Shown here piece by piece: positions 50,625 through 60,900 of a stretch of DNA of 64,000 nucleotides. The notes beneath the pieces were generated by a model. That model searched no databases, was not told where the DNA came from, and was given only the letters and a program-made list of their open reading frames with translations. The DNA lies in NCBI GenBank assembly GCA_964588385.1, contig CAZPPG010000014.1, positions 12,480-76,479 on the forward strand, read 5' to 3'. Positions within the stretch are counted from its first letter, which is position 1, and each line of letters opens with the position of its first letter. The position numbers and the translations under genes are program-made. Origin of the DNA: JAHBWV01 sp964588385 (GTDB taxonomy: Bacteria > Planctomycetota > Phycisphaerae > Phycisphaerales > UBA1924).

Positions 50625-51568
50625 AGCTCTTCAAGACCATCCTGTCAAAGCTGGGTCACGGGCTCGCAAAGACCCGGGAGACGTTTGTTTCGGGCCTCCG
50701 CTCCGTGCTGCTTGGGCGACGCCTCGATGAGGATCTCATCCAGGAAGTCGAGCGCCGACTGCTTCAAGCCGACGTGGGTGTGCAGGCGACGACCAAGCTC
50801 ATCGACTCCATCCGCGCCGACTTCAGGGCGGGAAAGCTCACGAAGGGCGAGGATGTTCTTGATCACCTGAAGCGTGAGCTCAAGGCCATGTGGCCGCCCG
50901 CCGATCGCGAACTTCACACCGCGCCCGCTGGCGTGAAGCCCACGGTGATTCTTGTCACCGGCGTCAACGGTGCGGGAAAGACCACCAGCATCGCCAAGCT
51001 GTGCCACACGCTCCGGGCCCAGGGGAACACGGTCCTCCTGGGGGCGTGCGACACCTTCCGCGCGGGCGCCGTCCGCCAACTGGAGATCTGGGCTGAGCGT
51101 CTGGGCGTCGAAGTTGTCAAGGGACAGCAGGGGGGAGATCCCGCCGCCGTCGCGTTCGACGCGTGCGCTGCCGCCAAGGCACGAGGCGTTGACATCCTGA
51201 TCCTCGATACCGCCGGTCGCCTCCAGACGCAGGACCCGCTGATGCGTCAGCTGACCAAGATCCGCTCGGTGATCGGCAAGCAGGTCGAGGGGGGGCCGCA
51301 CGAGACGCTGCTGGTTCTTGATGCCACAGCGGGTCAGAACGCATTGCGTCAGGCCCAGGAGTTCGACAAGGCCACCGGCGTCACGGGCATCTTCCTGACC
51401 AAGCTCGACGGCACGGCCAAGGGCGGCATCGTGGTTGCTATTCGCGAGGCGACGTCAATTCCGGTGAAGTTCATCGGCGTCGGAGAAACGCCCGAGGATG
51501 TTCAGCCATTCGATCCGGATGCGTTCGTCGAGGCCATGTTCTCTGAAGCCGCCGGCCCCGCTGACTGA
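50621..51568 (+). CDS. ftsY: Signal recognition particle receptor FtsY
   Basis: SRP receptor GTPase that docks ribosome-nascent chains at the membrane. The 315-residue protein lacks a long acidic N-terminal domain and consists of the N helix bundle (1-90) and the G domain: P-loop GVNGAGKTTSIAKL, DTFRAGAVRQL, DTAGRLQTQ and TKLDGTAKGG, with FIGVGETPEDVQPF near the C-terminus. The 4-bp overlap with nusB indicates one operon, ribH-nusB-ftsY. It converges on argH with only 18 bp between stops and no visible terminator, so transcripts probably overlap. Confidence 0.96.
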   Translation: MKLFKTILSKLGHGLAKTRETFVSGLRSVLLGRRLDEDLIQEVERRLLQADVGVQATTKLIDSIRADFRAGKLTKGEDVLDHLKRELKAMWPPADRELHTAPAGVKPTVILVTGVNGAGKTTSIAKLCHTLRAQGNTVLLGACDTFRAGAVRQLEIWAERLGVEVVKGQQGGDPAAVAFDACAAAKARGVDILILDTAGRLQTQDPLMRQLTKIRSVIGKQVEGGPHETLLVLDATAGQNALRQAQEFDKATGVTGIFLTKLDGTAKGGIVVAIREATSIPVKFIGVGETPEDVQPFDPDAFVEAMFSEAAGPAD

Positions 51569-51586
51569 TCGTCGTTCGTTCCAACC

Positions 51587-53011
51587 TCAGGTCATTCCGA
51601 GCTTGCCGCGCCACTCCGCGAGCGCGGCCTTCACGCGGACCGGCGCGGTGCCGCCCAGGACATCACGCCGCGCCAGCACCGCCTCCAGCTTCAGGCACGC
51701 ATAGACGTCCCTTTCAATGAGCGAGTGGTGCTTTTTGAATGTCTCAAGCGGCAGGTCCTCGAGTGCGCAGCCAACCGCCAGCGCCTCTCGCACCAGCTTC
51801 CCCGCAACCTCGTGCGCATCGCGGAAGGGAATCCCGCGCTCAACAAGATAATCCGCCAGCTCCGTCGAGTTCGCGTGTCCGCCTCGGGCCGCCCGCTCGC
51901 ACGTTCCCAGGTTGAAGGTTGTCCGCTCCACGACCCGTGACGCGATCCGCAGCAGCAGCGAGAGCCGCGTCATCGAATCAAACACCGGAGGCTTGTCCTC
52001 CTGCATGTCCTTGTTGTAAGCAAGCGTCAAGCCCTTGAGCAGCGTCAGCAGATTCGTGTAGTTGCCCAGAGCACGTCCCACACCCGCACGGATCAGCTCC
52101 AGTGCATCCGGATTCTTCTTCTGCGGCATGAGCGAAGACCCGCTCGTCACCGAATCATCCAGCGTGATGAACGCAAACTCACTGGTTGCGAAGATGATCA
52201 TTTCTTCGGCCAAGCGCGACAGGTGCATGGCGCACACCGAGGACGCGTGCAGGAGGTCGAGTGCAAAGTCCCGATCCGAGACCGCATCCAGAGAGTTCCG
52301 AGTTGCTTCCGCGAACCCCAGGCGGCTCGCGAGTGCGGCACGATCAACGGGGAACGTCGTTCCAGCCAGCGCGGCCGAGCCGAGCGGCGAGTGCGCTGCC
52401 ATTCGCCTGGCCGCCTCCATTCGCTCCACGTCCCGCGCCAGCATCTCCACATACGCCAGCGCCCAGTGACCGATCGTCACCGGCTGGGCCCGCTGCAGGT
52501 GTGTATAGGCGGAGATCGGCGCGCCTTCATGCTTTGTGCCGATCGCCACCAAGGCACGCTGCAGCCCGCGCACCTCGGCAATCCTGGCATCGCACTGCTC
52601 GACCGCCCAGAGCCGAAGATCTGTCGCCACCTGATCGTTGCGGCTACGGCCGGTGTGCAGTTTCTTGCCGAGCGGGCCGATCCGCTTCGTCAGTTCCTGT
52701 TCAACCCAGGAGTGCACATCCTCCGCGCCGCTGGAGAGTGGAGGCGTCGGAATCTCCGCTGCCGCCTTCGCGAGTTCCCTCAGAGCGGTCTCGATCTTCG
52801 CGACCTCATCAGGCGTCAGCACACCCGCGCCGCCGATCGCGTGCGCCCACGCGATCGACCCCCGGATGTCCTGCTGCACGAGCCCCCAATCCACGCCCAG
52901 CGAATCGTTGACGGCGCGGAACAGCTCATCGGCCTGGCCCTCGAAGCGGCCGCCCCACATCGCCGTCGGCTTTGTGCCCGACGGTGGAGTGCTTCCCGAA
53001 GCTTGGCTCAA
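51587..53011 (-). CDS. argH: Argininosuccinate lyase
   Basis: Splits argininosuccinate into arginine and fumarate, the last step of arginine synthesis. The 474-residue protein of the fumarase/aspartase superfamily has MWGGRFEGQADELF at the N-terminus, HTGRSRNDQVATDLRLW, and the catalytic-Ser loop TSGSSLMPQKKNPD. Start: TTG 53011, which overlaps the argG stop as TTGA and has GGAGG about 7 nt upstream; ATG 52960 would remove 17 residues but cut only the disordered leader. It is the last gene of the arginine run. Confidence 0.95.
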   Translation of the reverse strand: MSQASGSTPPSGTKPTAMWGGRFEGQADELFRAVNDSLGVDWGLVQQDIRGSIAWAHAIGGAGVLTPDEVAKIETALRELAKAAAEIPTPPLSSGAEDVHSWVEQELTKRIGPLGKKLHTGRSRNDQVATDLRLWAVEQCDARIAEVRGLQRALVAIGTKHEGAPISAYTHLQRAQPVTIGHWALAYVEMLARDVERMEAARRMAAHSPLGSAALAGTTFPVDRAALASRLGFAEATRNSLDAVSDRDFALDLLHASSVCAMHLSRLAEEMIIFATSEFAFITLDDSVTSGSSLMPQKKNPDALELIRAGVGRALGNYTNLLTLLKGLTLAYNKDMQEDKPPVFDSMTRLSLLLRIASRVVERTTFNLGTCERAARGGHANSTELADYLVERGIPFRDAHEVAGKLVREALAVGCALEDLPLETFKKHHSLIERDVYACLKLEAVLARRDVLGGTAPVRVKAALAEWRGKLGMT

Positions 53012-54228
53012 TGCGTGACCTCCGCCTGAAGCGCCTGCGATCCCGCGATGCGGGCTGGCAGGTGCCAGAGCCGGTTGAAGCCCTCCGCGTGCTTCTGGTT
53101 GTAGACCTCGTCCGCGCCGAACGTCGCGTACTGCTCGGCGTAAAGACTGTTCTCCGACTGGCGCTTGATCGCCGTCGCTGTGCCCTTGTAGAGCTTGACG
53201 ACGACCTTGCCCGTGAGCCGCTGGGCGATCTGGTCCGCCGCAGCCCAGAGCGCCTCGCGCAGGGGCGTGAACCAGCGACCGTTGTAGACCTGCTCGCCAA
53301 AGAGCAGCCCGAGATGCTCGCGGAAGTGCAGCGTCTCGCGATCGAGCACCAGGTGCTCGACGCCGCGCATCGCCTCGACCAGCACCGTGCCGCCCGGTGT
53401 CTCATAGAGCCCGCGCGACTTCATGCCGACCAGTCGGTTCTCCACCAGGTCAATTCTGCCCACGCCGTGCTTGCCGGCGATCTTGTTCAGCGCGGCCACC
53501 ATCTCCTCCCCCGCAAGCCGCTTGCCGTTCAGCGCGACCGGACGCCCCTTCTCGATCTCGATCGAGACTTCTTCGGCGCGATCCGGAGCCTGCTCCGGCG
53601 ATGACGTCATCGTCCACGCGTCTTCCGGCGGCGCATTCCACGGGTTCTCGATCCCTGCGCCCTCGTGTGACATGTGCCAGAGGTTCCTGTCGCGGCTGTA
53701 GATCTTCGTCAGCGATGCCGTCGTCGGGATCTTCCGGGCCGCGAGGAATCCGAGCAAGTCCTCACGCGAACGCAGGTCCCACTCACGCCACGGCGCGATG
53801 ATCTTCATGTCCGGAGCGAGTGCGGCGTACGCGCCCTCGAACCGCACCTGGTCATTCCCCTTGCCCGTGCAGCCGTGGGCGAGCGCGTCCGCGCCAACCT
53901 TGCGAGCGCAGTCGACCTGCCCCTTGGCGAGGATCGGACGGGCGATCGCTGTGCCGAGGAGGTACTTCCCCTCGTACACCGCGCCGGTGATCATGGTCGG
54001 ATAGACATAGTCCTCCACGAACTCGCGACGCAGGTCGTCGACGTAGCACTCGCTCGCGCCCGTGCGGATCGCCTTCTCGCGGATGCCCTGCAGCTCTTCC
54101 TCGCCCTGGCCGACATCGCCCACATACGCGATGACCTCGCACCCGTAGTTCTCGACAAGCCACGGGATCACGACTGTCGTGTCAAGCCCGCCGGAGTACG
54201 CGACCACAACCTTCTTCGCCTTCGCCAT
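53008..54228 (-). CDS. argG: Argininosuccinate synthase
   Basis: ATP-dependent condensation of citrulline and aspartate. The 406-residue protein opens with the PP-loop KVVVAYSGGLDTTVVIPWL. GCTGKGNDQVRFE, SLYAEQYATFGADEV and NRDRNLWHMSHEG-type (YSRDRNLWHMSHEGAGIENP) segments confirm the family. TAGGAG lies 5-6 nt before ATG 54228. It shares an overlapping stop/start with argH and follows argF by 94 bp. Confidence 0.96.
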   Translation of the reverse strand: MAKAKKVVVAYSGGLDTTVVIPWLVENYGCEVIAYVGDVGQGEEELQGIREKAIRTGASECYVDDLRREFVEDYVYPTMITGAVYEGKYLLGTAIARPILAKGQVDCARKVGADALAHGCTGKGNDQVRFEGAYAALAPDMKIIAPWREWDLRSREDLLGFLAARKIPTTASLTKIYSRDRNLWHMSHEGAGIENPWNAPPEDAWTMTSSPEQAPDRAEEVSIEIEKGRPVALNGKRLAGEEMVAALNKIAGKHGVGRIDLVENRLVGMKSRGLYETPGGTVLVEAMRGVEHLVLDRETLHFREHLGLLFGEQVYNGRWFTPLREALWAAADQIAQRLTGKVVVKLYKGTATAIKRQSENSLYAEQYATFGADEVYNQKHAEGFNRLWHLPARIAGSQALQAEVTH

Positions 54229-54322
54229 TGCTCGCTCCTACGCGGCATCCCGCCGCGGTCATTCGTTCACGCTGTCCGTCTTCCGACGCACCATCTTTGG
54301 CGTGTCGGCACACCCGAGTTGC

Positions 54323-55291
54323 TCAGCCCGCATCGCCCAGCAGCCTGGCCAGAAGGGCCATCTGCACGTGCATGCGATTCTCGGCCTGGTCATACACCAC
54401 GGACGAGGGTGAGTCGATCACGTCGTCCGTGACCTCGATGTTGCGATTCGCGGGCAGGCAGTGCATGAACATCGCCGGCTTTGTGCGCCCCTTGCTCGCC
54501 CGCGCCATCAGCTCCCGGTCCACCTGGTACCCCTGGAACGCAGCAAGGCGGAACGCCTGCTGCGACGCCTGCCCCATGGAGACCCAGACGTCCGTGTAGA
54601 CCGCATCGTGCCCCTCGACCGCCTCGATGTCGTTCGTCACGGTGATCTTCGCACCGGATTTCTGAGCATACGCCATGGCCTTCCGAAGCACGTCGAACTG
54701 CGGCTCGAACCCGGGGGGCGTCACCACTGTGAGCTGTGAACCCAGCATCGCGCCCGCCATGATCAGCGAGTGAGCGACGTTGTTTCCGTCGCCTACATAC
54801 GCCAGCTTCAGCCCGTCGGCAGTCCCCATGTGCTCCCTGAGCGTGAAGTAATCCGCCAGCGCCTGGCACGGATGGTGGAGGTCCGACAGCGCGTTCACTA
54901 CGGGCTTGGATGCGTAGTAGGCCAGTTCATCCAGAATGGTGTGCTTGTACACGCGCGCGACGATGCAATCGACCCAGCGCTCCAGGTTCTTGGCATAGTC
55001 CTTGACGGACTCGCGCTCGCCGATCTTCACCGCGCCATGGTCATAGAACATGGCATGGCCGCCGAGGCGGGCGACGCCTACCTCGAACGAGACGCGCGTG
55101 CGCAGCGACGGCTTCTCGAACAGCATGATCACGCTCTTGCCGGTCAGCACGCCTCGGAACTCGGCGGGATTGGCCTTCATCGCCGAAGCGGTCTCGAAGA
55201 TCGCGCGGATCCCATCACCGCCCAGTTCATCCAGCGTGAGCAGGTCGGTGGGCTTGGTCAAGACATCAGAAGTTGCCGTTGTCATGTTCAT
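54323..55291 (-). CDS. argF: Ornithine carbamoyltransferase
   Basis: Transfers the carbamoyl group to ornithine to give citrulline. The 322-residue protein has the carbamoyl-phosphate loop FEKPSLRTRVSFE (Ser-Leu-Arg-Thr-Arg in place of the commoner Ser-Thr-Arg-Thr-Arg), DLHHPCQALADYFT, the ornithine SMG loop DVWVSMGQ and HCLPA with catalytic Cys. The SMG loop argues for ornithine rather than acetyl- or succinyl-ornithine as acceptor. GAAAGGTG lies directly before ATG 55291. The 142-bp gap to argB contains CCGTCG/CGACGG and CGCGAG direct words but no obvious promoter. Confidence 0.92.
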   Translation of the reverse strand: MNMTTATSDVLTKPTDLLTLDELGGDGIRAIFETASAMKANPAEFRGVLTGKSVIMLFEKPSLRTRVSFEVGVARLGGHAMFYDHGAVKIGERESVKDYAKNLERWVDCIVARVYKHTILDELAYYASKPVVNALSDLHHPCQALADYFTLREHMGTADGLKLAYVGDGNNVAHSLIMAGAMLGSQLTVVTPPGFEPQFDVLRKAMAYAQKSGAKITVTNDIEAVEGHDAVYTDVWVSMGQASQQAFRLAAFQGYQVDRELMARASKGRTKPAMFMHCLPANRNIEVTDDVIDSPSSVVYDQAENRMHVQMALLARLLGDAG

Positions 55292-55433
55292 TCACCTTTC
55301 GTCGCGTGGCCGTCGCAGGCGACGGGGAAAGTCGATTCGTTGGATGTCCCGCCCCGTCGCGAGTCGCGAGGGGGACCGGGCAGGTACATCAGTTGGCATC
55401 CGTCCGCTCGTGGCGCGGTCGAGCGCGTGTCGG

Positions 55434-56291
55434 CTATGCCGAACCCGCTCCCGTCGGCTCAACGAACACCGGTCGTCGTCGCGGCATGACGCACGTGCCC
55501 GCCTTCAGGCCCCGGGCCAGATCTGCGATGATCTTCGGGTTCTTCCATGATGCGATGACGGTGGGGGCCCCCGACCGATCCGCCGCATTTACTGCAGCTC
55601 GGGCCTTGGCGATCATGCCGCCCGTGATGACGCCGCTCGCGATCAGCTCGCTCACGCCCTCGGTGGAGATCTCGGACACGACCTCGCCGCTCGCGTCCTG
55701 AATCCCCGCCACGTCCGTCAGGAGGATCAGCCGGTCGGCATTGAGGTTCAGCGCGAGCCCCGACGCCGCGTCGTCCGCGTTGACATTCAGCGGCACGCCG
55801 TCCTCACCGATCCCGATGCACGAAACAACCGGCAGAAACCCGCTCCGCAGCAGGGCCAGGAGTGCGGATCCGTCGCCGCCGGAGACCTCGCCGACCTGCC
55901 CGGGATCGAAACTGAACGTGGTCGTCTTCTTGCAGTTGGCCACGCCCGCCGCGCCGAGCGCGAGCCCCACCGGCTTGGCGCCCGCAACCCGCAACGCCCC
56001 CACGAGCGCGACATTCACTCGTCCGGCGAGCACCGACGTGATCTCCCACACCTGCTCCGGCGGCGTGATGCGGATCCCCTCGCGCCGCTCGCTCGTGATG
56101 TTCAATGCGGCCAGATGCCGATCGACCAGCACGCCCCCGCCGTGAACAACGACCAGTCCCCCGGGCGCCGACCTTGCCAGCTTCGCCACCGCCTCCCAGA
56201 GGGGCGCGTTGGACGCCGGATCGTCGATCGCCAAGCCGCCGAGTTTCAGCACGATCGGACCGCCGCGTCCGCTGCTTCTGGTTGTCGCCAT
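55434..56291 (-). CDS. argB: Acetylglutamate kinase
   Basis: Phosphorylates N-acetylglutamate, the second step of the acetylated arginine pathway. The 285-residue amino-acid kinase fold contains VLKLGGLAIDD, VVVHGGGVLVDRHLAAL, NVNADDAASGLALNLNADRLILLTDVAG and the ATP-site ITGGMIAKARAAV. One departure: the loop that is usually GLSGxDG reads GLALGAAG here, so the acetylglutamate/ATP loop is altered. ATG 56291 shares its A with the argC stop (TGATG), so the two are co-translated. Given its place in the operon the assignment stands. Confidence 0.88.
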   Translation of the reverse strand: MATTRSSGRGGPIVLKLGGLAIDDPASNAPLWEAVAKLARSAPGGLVVVHGGGVLVDRHLAALNITSERREGIRITPPEQVWEITSVLAGRVNVALVGALRVAGAKPVGLALGAAGVANCKKTTTFSFDPGQVGEVSGGDGSALLALLRSGFLPVVSCIGIGEDGVPLNVNADDAASGLALNLNADRLILLTDVAGIQDASGEVVSEISTEGVSELIASGVITGGMIAKARAAVNAADRSGAPTVIASWKNPKIIADLARGLKAGTCVMPRRRPVFVEPTGAGSA

Positions 56292-57388
56292 CACGCACCC
56301 CCTCCAATCGAACCCTTGCCGGAAATCTCGGTCGCATCCGCGCACTCGAGCAGTCCCATATCGAGTAAGCCAAGATGCTCCGGCATGCCGTGCATCGCAT
56401 TCATCGCCTGGATCGCCTGCCCCGACGCCCCCTTGACGAGGTTGTCGATCGCGCTCACGACGATCAGGTGTCCGTGCGTCTCATCCACCGCCCAGTTCAG
56501 ATCGCAGAAGTTTGTCTGGCGCACGCCCGCGACCGACGGCCATTCTCCCGGCGGCAGGAGGCGCACGAACCGCTCGTGCGCATACATCTCGCGATAAACC
56601 TCGCCGATTCGCGCAGTCGTCCAGCCCGCAGCAAGTTCAACATGGATCGTTGCCAGGATCCCGCGGTCGTACGCGCCCAGGTGAGGAGTAAAGACCACGC
56701 CCGTGCCGGCGTGCAACTCGATCTCCGGCGCGTGTCGATGGTTCAGCACGCCGTAGGGCTGAAGACTCACTTCGCCGAACGTCGTTCTTGCGTTTGGCGT
56801 CCGCCCGGCTCCAGAGACGCCGCTCGTCGCATCGATGATCGGACGCGTGCCGGCACGCACCACGCCCGACTTCACCAGAGGGTGCAGAGCCAAGATCGCC
56901 GCCGTCGGATAGCACCCAGGGTTGGAGACGAGCGTGGCGTCCGGCAACCTCTCGCGATTCAGCTCGACGAGTGCGTACACAGCGCTCTGGAAGCACTCGG
57001 TCCGCTCCGTATGAAGGCCGTATGTGGCCTTGGTCTGGGCCGCGCTTCCCAGCCGCCATGCGCCCGAGAGGTCGATGACCCGCTTCCCGCCATCCACCAG
57101 CTTGGGAGCCAGTTCGATGCTGGTCTCATGGGGCGTAGCGAGGAAGACCACGTCCACATCGGCGTCGCACAACTCGCGCGGGTTCAAGGGCACAATCGAC
57201 ATGCCCACCCGCCCGCGCAGACGCGGGAAGAGCGCCTCGAACGAGCGTGGCTCGGCCTTTGGCCCCGTTCCTTCCGATCCGAGGAGCGAGACGAGTCGCG
57301 CGCGGGGGTGCCCGAGCAGCCGTTCCACGAGCTCGCCGCCGGTGTACCCGCTCGCGCCCACGATCGAGATGTTCAGTGTGTCCTTCAA
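56291..57388 (-). CDS. argC: N-acetyl-gamma-glutamyl-phosphate reductase
   Basis: NADPH-dependent third step of arginine synthesis. The 365-residue protein has the dinucleotide loop SIVGASGYTGGELVERL, catalytic Cys in VSNPGCYPTAA, and the substrate region HRHAPEIE. DLSGAWRL and FTPHLGAYDRGILATIH are also typical. The start codon is a TTG at 57388; no ATG fits the conserved N-terminus. It is the first structural gene after argR, 95 nt downstream of its stop. Confidence 0.94.
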   Translation of the reverse strand: MKDTLNISIVGASGYTGGELVERLLGHPRARLVSLLGSEGTGPKAEPRSFEALFPRLRGRVGMSIVPLNPRELCDADVDVVFLATPHETSIELAPKLVDGGKRVIDLSGAWRLGSAAQTKATYGLHTERTECFQSAVYALVELNRERLPDATLVSNPGCYPTAAILALHPLVKSGVVRAGTRPIIDATSGVSGAGRTPNARTTFGEVSLQPYGVLNHRHAPEIELHAGTGVVFTPHLGAYDRGILATIHVELAAGWTTARIGEVYREMYAHERFVRLLPPGEWPSVAGVRQTNFCDLNWAVDETHGHLIVVSAIDNLVKGASGQAIQAMNAMHGMPEHLGLLDMGLLECADATEISGKGSIGGGA

Positions 57389-57483
57389 GGTGTTCAGCGT
57401 TCCAGAGGCCGCGAGCGAATGGGGTGAGCCGAGAGCAAGACAGTATTGATCGGAAGTGCTGCCGCAGATTTCGCGGGCGGCCG

Positions 57484-57930
57484 CTATGCCAGTCCGCCCA
57501 GCGCTCGCAGCCGATGGACGAGCTGCACCGCGGCTCGCTCGGACCTGGTTGCGATGAAGATCGTGTCATCACCCGCGATCGTTCCGATGATGCCCTGAGG
57601 GGGTGACCGGTCCAGCTCCAGAGCCACGACGTTCGCGTGCCCCGGGCCTGTCTTGATCACCACCATTGTCGCCCCGCGGTCCACGTTCTTGACGAATCCG
57701 CGAAGCGCCCGCTCGAGCCCCAGCTCATTGCCCGTGGGATTGAGCACCGGCAGGACGTAGCCGTCCGGGCCCTTGACGGCGCCGATCTCGCGAAGATCAC
57801 GAGAGATCGTCGCCTGTGTCGCCTTGATCCCGTGGCGTCCGAGCAACTCGGCCAGCTTCTCCTGGCTCTCGATGGGGCCCCGCCCCAGAAGGTCGTGGAT
57901 GATCTCTCGGCGCCGGTGCTGCTCGTCCAT
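57484..57930 (-). CDS. argR: Arginine repressor ArgR
   Basis: Arginine-dependent hexameric repressor of 148 residues. The N-terminal winged helix has GPIESQEKLAELLGRHGIKATQATISRDLREIG (given in part: TQATISRDLREIG is the recognition region). The C-terminal arginine-binding/oligomerisation domain contains KTGPGHANVVALELD and GTIAGDDTIFIAT with the arginine-contacting GDD. It heads the arginine run argR-C-B-F-G-H. The promoter immediately upstream carries an inverted repeat, so autoregulation is likely. ATG 57930 begins at or beside the predicted transcription start, so this mRNA should be leaderless. Confidence 0.95.
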   Translation of the reverse strand: MDEQHRRREIIHDLLGRGPIESQEKLAELLGRHGIKATQATISRDLREIGAVKGPDGYVLPVLNPTGNELGLERALRGFVKNVDRGATMVVIKTGPGHANVVALELDRSPPQGIIGTIAGDDTIFIATRSERAAVQLVHRLRALGGLA

Positions 57931-57964
57931 GCATAAGTATACCGCGCATGAATATGCAGATCAA
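57930..57964 (-). promoter_or_regulatory. argR promoter with overlapping inverted repeat (candidate ArgR operator)
   Basis: On the minus strand: -35 TTGATC (57964-57959), exactly 17 bp, -10 TATACT (57941-57936), then 5 nt to ATG 57930. TATGCA (57953-57958) and TGCATA (57930-57935) form an inverted repeat spanning the spacer and -10. TGCAT/TGAAT half-sites recall ARG boxes. The AT-rich island stands out from its surroundings. Confidence 0.65.
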
Positions 57965-57990
57965 GTCTCTGGTAGGTGCGCCGGAGCGAC

Positions 57991-60900
57991 CTACGCCCTC
58001 ACCTCGGCCCACGCCTGCTCCAGCCGCTTGGGAGACACAGTCTCCGCCGTCCCCAGTTCCTGCGCAAAGAGCGAGACCCGGAACTCCTCCAGCATCCACC
58101 GGAAGCGATCGAGTTTCGCGTCGACGATCCCCTTCTCTCGATGTGCCACGATGCGTTCGACCAGCCGCCGTTCATACGGAGCGACCTGCTCCGCCATTCT
58201 CGCATCTCGCTGAAGCCCCGCGTTCCCCAGCTTCATCAGGCGGTGCTCCCCGGCTCGAACATACCTCGGCACGTGCACCAGCCGTTCCCACGGCGTCATC
58301 ACAAGAAACCCCTTGTAGATCAGCGTCGACGCCCAGTGCTCAACCTCTGCAACCACCCCTCGCAGCATCGGGGTGTTCATCCCATCGATCCGCAGTCGCA
58401 GCGACTGGTGGGCCCCGAGGATTGCTCCCACCGTCTCCACCACCTCCGACGCGACCGAGTCAACCCTGGCGTATCCGTCCCGCGCACGAGCGCGGAACGC
58501 CTGTTCCGCGCGCACCATCTCTCCGCCCGGCATGAACGCTCTGTACGCGATCAGCCACAACAGGTCTCGCTTCAGTTCCTCCGCGTTTCCGATCGTCGCA
58601 TACGCCAAGGCGAGCGTCTGCAACCCGGGAATCAGACGCCGGATATTCGAGAACGCTCCAGGCGCTTCCAACATATACAGCCGCGGCAGCGCGATCCGCA
58701 TCGCCTCCGCCGCTGCGTCGGCGCTCGGAAGCACCCGCAGCGCAAGCTGCTTCCCTTCATCCACCAGCGCAGGGAACGCTTCGGCCGACACGCCCCCTCT
58801 CTCCACTCGCACCGAATCCGGCAGGTCGCCGAAGTCCCACCTCTCCACTTTCTCCTTGTTGAAACTGCCCGACGCCATGGACGCGAGGCTCTTGCGCACG
58901 CGATCCTGCAAGTCCCGCTTGAGCGCGACGGGATCACGCCCCTCTGCAACTAACTCACCCCCGGCATCGAGCACGCGAATGTTCATGCGCAGGTAGTTTG
59001 GTAGCTGATGCTCGATCTCGTCGAGCGAGGGAGACGGGAACTCCGCGAGCTTCCCCATCTCTTCGCGCACGACCTCCGCCAGCCGCCGTTTCCCTCGCCC
59101 CGGCGACGCAAGCACACGCTCTGCCAGCAGCGGCGCGTCGTACAGCCGCCGCAACTGCTTCGGCAGCGACTTGACCATCGTCATGATCTTCTCCCGCACC
59201 ATCCCCGGCACGAGCCACTCGATTCTCGCCTCATCCAGTGAGCCCAGGGCCTCCAGCGGCACCGTCACCGTGATTCCATCCTCGGCGTCACCCGGCTGGT
59301 ACACGTAGCTCAAGGGCAGCTCCAGCCCCTCGCCCGGCAGCCGCTCCGGGTACATCTCGTCGTCGACGCTCCCCGCGTCGCGCCGCAGCACGTCCTCGTG
59401 CGACATGAACAGCTTGTCGCGGTCCTCGCGTGCCGCCCGAGTCCACCATCGCTCCAGCGACGGCACGTCGTGGACGAGCGCAGGCAGGCGCTCGTTGTAG
59501 AACGCGTACAGTGCTCCGGCATCCACGAGCAGATCGCGCGTGCGTGCGCGGGCCTCAAGCCCCTTTGCATCCTCGATGAGCGAGCGATTCCGGCGGACGA
59601 AAGGCACGCCCGTACGCACCTCGCCCTCGACAAGTCCCTGCTGGATGAAGATGGCCCGCGCTTCCGGCGGGTCGATTCTCCCGAAGTCCACGCGACGACC
59701 CGCGACCACTTCCAGACCGTACAGCGTCGCCTTTTCGTTGGCGAGCACGCGCCCCTTCCGGCCGTCCCACATCGGGTCGCTGTGGCTCCGCTTGAGCAGG
59801 TGCCCGCCAAGCTCCTCGATCCACTCGGGGTTGATCCGCGCGCACGTCCGCGCGAACAGACGCGTCGTCTGAACCAGCTCGCCCGCCATGACCCAGCCGG
59901 GCCGACGCTTGCTGATCCCCGAGCCGGGATGGATCACGAACTTCAGCCCGCGGCAGCCCGCGTACTCCCGATCCTCCTCTTTCTTGCCCACGCTCGTCAG
60001 CAGGCCCGTCAGCAGCGCGCGATGGATCAGGTCCGGCTTGTCCGGCGCGGTGCTGTCACGGATGCCCATCTCCAGAACCAGTGACCGCAACTGCTTGTGG
60101 ATGTCCTCCCACTCGCGAAGGCGCACGAAACTCAGGAATCGCTCCTTGCACATCTTGCGAAACTTGCTGTGGGAGAGGTGTCGCTCCTGCTCGCGAACGA
60201 ACTTCCAGAGGGCGAGGATGCTGAGGAAGTCCGAGTCCTCGTTCCGAAACTCGAGATGGGCCGCGTCGGCCTTCTCCGCCGCCTCCATCGGTCGCTCACG
60301 CGGATCCTGTACGGAGAGAGCCGCAGCGATCACCATCGCCTCTTCCAGGCATCCCTCGTGCTCTGCGGCGAGGATCATGCGCCCAAGGCGCGGATCGATC
60401 GGCATCTTGGAAAGGCGAACGCCCAGGGGCGAGAGTTCCCCGCGTTCGTCCGTGGCCCCAAGCTCGCGAAGCGTCTCGTATCCATCGCGGATCTGACGCG
60501 AATCGGGCGGGTCAAGGAACGGGAACTGCTCAACAGCACCGAGCCCCAGCGCCTTCATCTGCAGGATCACGCTCGCCAGGTTGGCGCGCTGGATCTCGGG
60601 ATCGGTGAACTTGTCGCGCCCGTGGAAGTCCTGCTCGCTGTAGAGCCGGATCGCGATTCCCTCGGCTACACGCCCGCAGCGGCCCGAGCGTTGGTTCGCC
60701 GAGGCCTGCGAGATCGCCTCGATCGGCAGGCGCTGCACCTTCGAGCGAGCGTTGTACCGGCTGATGCGGGCCTCTCCCGCATCCACCACATATCGGATGC
60801 CGGGGACGGTCAGCGAGGTTTCCGCCACGTTCGTCGACAGCACGATCCGCCGTCCCCCGTGCGGCTTGAAGACGCGCATCTGCTCGTCTGCTGACAGACG

